Assembly (NCBI RefSeq): GCF_900116445.1
Contig: NZ_FPBH01000026.1
Span: 62,001-126,000, forward strand
Reading direction: 5' to 3'
Length of the DNA: 64,000 bases
Source: Paraburkholderia aspalathi
Lineage (GTDB): Bacteria > Pseudomonadota > Gammaproteobacteria > Burkholderiales > Burkholderiaceae
The translations under genes and the position numbers were made by a program. Below, piece after piece: positions 61,707-64,000 of the stretch. The notes under the pieces were generated by a model. It saw only the letters and a list, made by a program, of their open reading frames with translations, did not search any database and was not told the DNA's origin. The number at the start of each line of letters is the position of its first letter. Position 1 is the stretch's first letter.

Positions 61707-62348
61707 TCAGCTCACCGCGCTCACATCCAGCGGCGCGCCCGTCTTCGTCTGGATTTCCTCGACGCTGACACCCGGCGCCAGCTCAGTCACCTTCAGACCG
61801 TCTTCCGTGATTTCGATCACGCCGAGATCGGTAATGATCTGATCGACCACGCCCACACCCGTCAACGGCAACGTGCATTCTTCGAGAATCTTGTGCTGGT
61901 CGCCCTTCGCAACGTGTTCCATCAACACGACCACGCGCTTGACGCCCGCGACCAGATCCATCGCGCCGCCCATGCCCTTGATCATCTTGCCCGGGATCAT
62001 CCAGTTGGCCAGATCGCCCTTCTTGCTGATCTGCATCGCGCCCAGAATCGCCAGGTTGATGTGGCCGCCGCGAATCATCGCGAACGAATCCGCCGACGAG
62101 AAAATCGACGAACCCGGCAACGTGGTCACCGTCTGCTTGCCGGCGTTGATCAGGTCGGCATCCACTTCTTCTTCGGTCGGCGACGGGCCGATGCCGAGCA
62201 GGCCGTTTTCCGACTGCAGCCACACTTCGACGCCGGCCGGCACGTGGTTCGCCACCAGCGTCGGCAAGCCGATGCCGAGGTTCACGTAGAAGCCGTCCTG
62301 CAATTCCTTCGCCGCGCGTGCGGCCATTTCGTCACGAGTCCATGCCAT
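61707..62348 (-). CDS. scoB: 3-oxoacid CoA-transferase subunit B
   Basis: A 213-residue subunit. The catalytic glutamate is Glu47 in VWLQSENGLLGIG, the family signature. GLPTLVANHVPAGVEVW precedes it. With ScoA it moves CoA from succinyl-CoA to acetoacetate or a related 3-oxoacid, allowing ketone-body use. AAGGAG lies 7 bases before the ATG and the gene starts 2 bases after scoA. Confidence 0.95.
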   Translation of the reverse strand: MAWTRDEMAARAAKELQDGFYVNLGIGLPTLVANHVPAGVEVWLQSENGLLGIGPSPTEEEVDADLINAGKQTVTTLPGSSIFSSADSFAMIRGGHINLAILGAMQISKKGDLANWMIPGKMIKGMGGAMDLVAGVKRVVVLMEHVAKGDQHKILEECTLPLTGVGVVDQIITDLGVIEITEDGLKVTELAPGVSVEEIQTKTGAPLDVSAVS

Positions 62349-62350
62349 GA

Positions 62351-63055
62351 TCAGTCTCCTTTCGCGCGGACGATGCGTTGTTCAATGCGTTTTTCCGGAT
62401 TCGCATTGAGCACAATGCGCTGCACGAAAATGCCCGGCGTGTGGATCGCATCCGGATCGAGTTCGCCCACTTCAACGATTTCCTCGACTTCCGCGACCGT
62501 GATCTTGCCGGCCATCGCGCACATCGGGTTGAAGTTGCGCGCGGTGCGGCGATAGATCAGGTTGCCCGATTTATCGGCTTTCCACGCCTTGACCAACGCG
62601 ACGTCGGCCGTCAGCGAATGTTCGAGCACGTAATGGTTTTCGCCGAACTGGCGGGTTTCCTTGCCTTCGGCGATCAGCGTGCCGTAGCCGGTGTTCGTGA
62701 AGAAGGCCGGAATGCCCGAGCCGCCCGCGCGCAGCTTCTCGGCGAGCGTGCCTTGCGGCGTGAATTCGAGCTCGAGTTCGCCGGCCAGATACTGGCGTTC
62801 GAACTCCTTGTTCTCGCCCACGTACGAAGAAATCATCTTCTTGACCTGGCGCGTTTCGAGCAGCAGACCGAGGCCGAAACCGTCGACGCCCGCATTGTTG
62901 CTGATGCAGGTGATGCCCTGCACCTTCGAATCGCGCAGCGCCGCGATCAGCGCCTCAGGAATGCCGCACAGCCCGAAACCGCCGACGGCGAACGTCTGCC
63001 CGTCCTTGACGATGTCTTTCAGCGCCTCGGCGGCGCCTGGATAGACCTTGTTCAT
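62351..63055 (-). CDS. scoA: 3-oxoacid CoA-transferase subunit A
   Basis: A 234-residue subunit with the signature VGGFGLCGIPEALIAAL near residue 25 and ISNNAGVDGFGLGLLL near 52. GSGIPAFFTNTGYGTLIAEG is typical of succinyl-CoA:3-ketoacid transferases. The ATG at 63055 (MNKVYPGAAEA) is preceded by GGAAGGGA. It is co-transcribed with scoB. Confidence 0.95.
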   Translation of the reverse strand: MNKVYPGAAEALKDIVKDGQTFAVGGFGLCGIPEALIAALRDSKVQGITCISNNAGVDGFGLGLLLETRQVKKMISSYVGENKEFERQYLAGELELEFTPQGTLAEKLRAGGSGIPAFFTNTGYGTLIAEGKETRQFGENHYVLEHSLTADVALVKAWKADKSGNLIYRRTARNFNPMCAMAGKITVAEVEEIVEVGELDPDAIHTPGIFVQRIVLNANPEKRIEQRIVRAKGD

Positions 63056-63305
63056 CAGTATGTCCCTTCCTTTATGGAAACCCGAAAACGGAATTCGGAT
63101 CGTTGCGACTTCGATATGGCGCTTAGCGGGCAAACGCCCGACACGTCATTCTAGTCATCCGCGGCCTGTTCTGCGCTCAGGTTACCCTGCCTCACGCAAA
63201 TGCCTGCTGCGAACATTTCGCCGCGTTGTCATGTGCCCGAAAGAGTACGCTGGGCGCGCCATGCGGCACAATACGCAAAAATACATAAGTACTTGCCGCC
63301 AGCCC

Positions 63306-63851
63306 ATGCCCGCACTGGATTACCAAACCGCGTTTCACCTCGCTCCGATCGGACTCGTGCTGTCACGCGAACGCATCATAGAAGACTGCAACGACGAGCT
63401 GGCGTCGATATTCGGCTGCACGCGCGAGGCGCTGCTCGGCCAGTCGTTCCAGGTGCTGTATCCGTCGACGGACGAATTCGAGCGGATCGGCGCGCGGATT
63501 CCGCCGATCATGACCGCCCAAGGCAGCTACGCGGACGACCGGATCATGAAGCGGGCCAACGGGGAATTGTTCTGGTGCCACGTGACGGGCCGCGCGCAGC
63601 AACGCATGGACCCGCACGCAGCGGGTGTGTGGACTTTCGAGGATTTGAGCGCGACACGGCGCGTGGCGGTCGAGCTAACGCCGCGCGAGCGGGAAATCGC
63701 CGCGCAACTGGTGACGGGCAAAACCAGCAAGCAGATCGGACGGGCGCTGGATATCAGCCCGCGCACGGTCGATGTCTACCGCGCGCGGCTGATGCGCAAA
63801 TACGATACGGGGAATGCGACCGAGCTGTTGCAGCGCTTGCTCGGGCATTGA
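63306..63851 (+). CDS. PAS-domain LuxR-type transcriptional regulator
   Basis: A 181-residue protein: a PAS sensor (about residues 8-115, with APIGLVLSRERIIEDCNDEL and an NGELFWCHVTG segment) followed by a LuxR helix-turn-helix (LTPREREIAAQLVTGKTSKQ, then TVDVYRARLMRKY, about 122-181). There is no receiver domain, so the PAS domain itself is probably the input. An ATG at 63261 would add 15 residues. It is divergent to scoAB and may regulate it; the 250-base gap contains no clear operator. Confidence 0.88.
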   Translation: MPALDYQTAFHLAPIGLVLSRERIIEDCNDELASIFGCTREALLGQSFQVLYPSTDEFERIGARIPPIMTAQGSYADDRIMKRANGELFWCHVTGRAQQRMDPHAAGVWTFEDLSATRRVAVELTPREREIAAQLVTGKTSKQIGRALDISPRTVDVYRARLMRKYDTGNATELLQRLLGH

Positions 63852-63888
63852 AGAGGCGCTGAGAAGGCGCTGGGAGCGCTGGGAGCTA

Positions 63889-64000
63889 CTAAGCCGCCTT
63901 GACCAGCGCCGCGCTCTCGATGGTCGCGCGCAACATATCCGGAACCGGCACGGACTTGCCCGCAGCATAGTCGATCCACACGCAGCGCGCAGCACCGCGC
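63889..64000 (-). CDS. Probable acyl-CoA thioesterase, C-terminal end (rest outside window)
   Basis: The last 36 codons are visible and end CVWIDYAAGKSVPVPDMLRA and then ATIESAALVKAA before TAG. This tail resembles small hotdog-fold thioesterases of the 4HBT/YbgC type, where the final helix follows a WxD strand. Family assignment from so short a piece is tentative. Confidence 0.4.
   Translation of the reverse strand, partial: RGAARCVWIDYAAGKSVPVPDMLRATIESAALVKAA

Overview
The window looks like a chromosomal segment of a Burkholderiaceae betaproteobacterium, most probably Paraburkholderia. Supporting features are the high GC content, the block thrS-infC-rpmI-rplT-pheS-pheT-ihfA-merR followed by tRNA-Pro, an N-terminally extended IHF alpha, RelA with a degenerate hydrolase site, and small Burkholderia-type proteins. 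No insertion sequence, phage or CRISPR array was seen.

Layout. 1-0.8 kb: the end of a phosphocholine-type phospholipase C and its terminator. 0.9-7.8 kb: an eight-gene minus-strand operon that is the conserved nitrilase cluster Nit1C plus a glycosyltransferase. It has a consensus sigma-54 promoter and faces a divergent MocR regulator across an intergenic region with a 34-bp perfect palindrome. 9.9-13.3 kb: two chemoreceptors. 13.3-18.2 kb: a small conserved protein, a LuxR remnant, and a minus-strand group of dctA, leuD/leuC paralogues and a fluoroacetate-dehalogenase-like hydrolase. 18.3-25.0 kb: regulators (LysR, XRE-cupin), a GNAT enzyme and a polar amino-acid ABC transporter with two BacA/prephenate-dehydratase-like proteins inserted among its genes; by eye this stretch is less GC-rich at third codon positions. 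25.3-31.2 kb: a tiny membrane protein, a LysR regulator and a three-gene beta-oxidation operon resembling pimF-pimC-pimD.

31.3-48.9 kb is the most striking part. Divergent amiC-amiR sensor/antiterminator genes face a 15-gene operon for short amides and urea: a UrtABCDE-type importer, aliphatic amidase AmiE, a complete urease set in the unusual order EFABCGD with fused gamma-beta subunits, an amidase-signature enzyme, and a MoxR-type AAA+ ATPase with a VWA partner. Its leader holds a near-perfect sigma-54 promoter, an ANTAR-type hairpin with an A1/G4 hexaloop, and an intrinsic terminator before the first gene. This layout predicts double control: sigma-54 for nitrogen status, and AmiC/AmiR antitermination for amide presence.

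49-64 kb is housekeeping: tRNA-Pro, the translation-factor block, tRNA-Val, relA, ridA, an alpha/beta hydrolase, a succinyl-CoA:3-ketoacid CoA transferase pair, a PAS-LuxR protein and the 3' end of a probable thioesterase.

The main theme is nitrogen scavenging. Nitrile, amide, urea and amino-acid uptake or hydrolysis systems sit together, and the two largest operons each have a recognisable sigma-54 promoter. Gene starts were chosen from ribosome-binding sites and family lengths. Functions were inferred from motifs by eye, with no database search.
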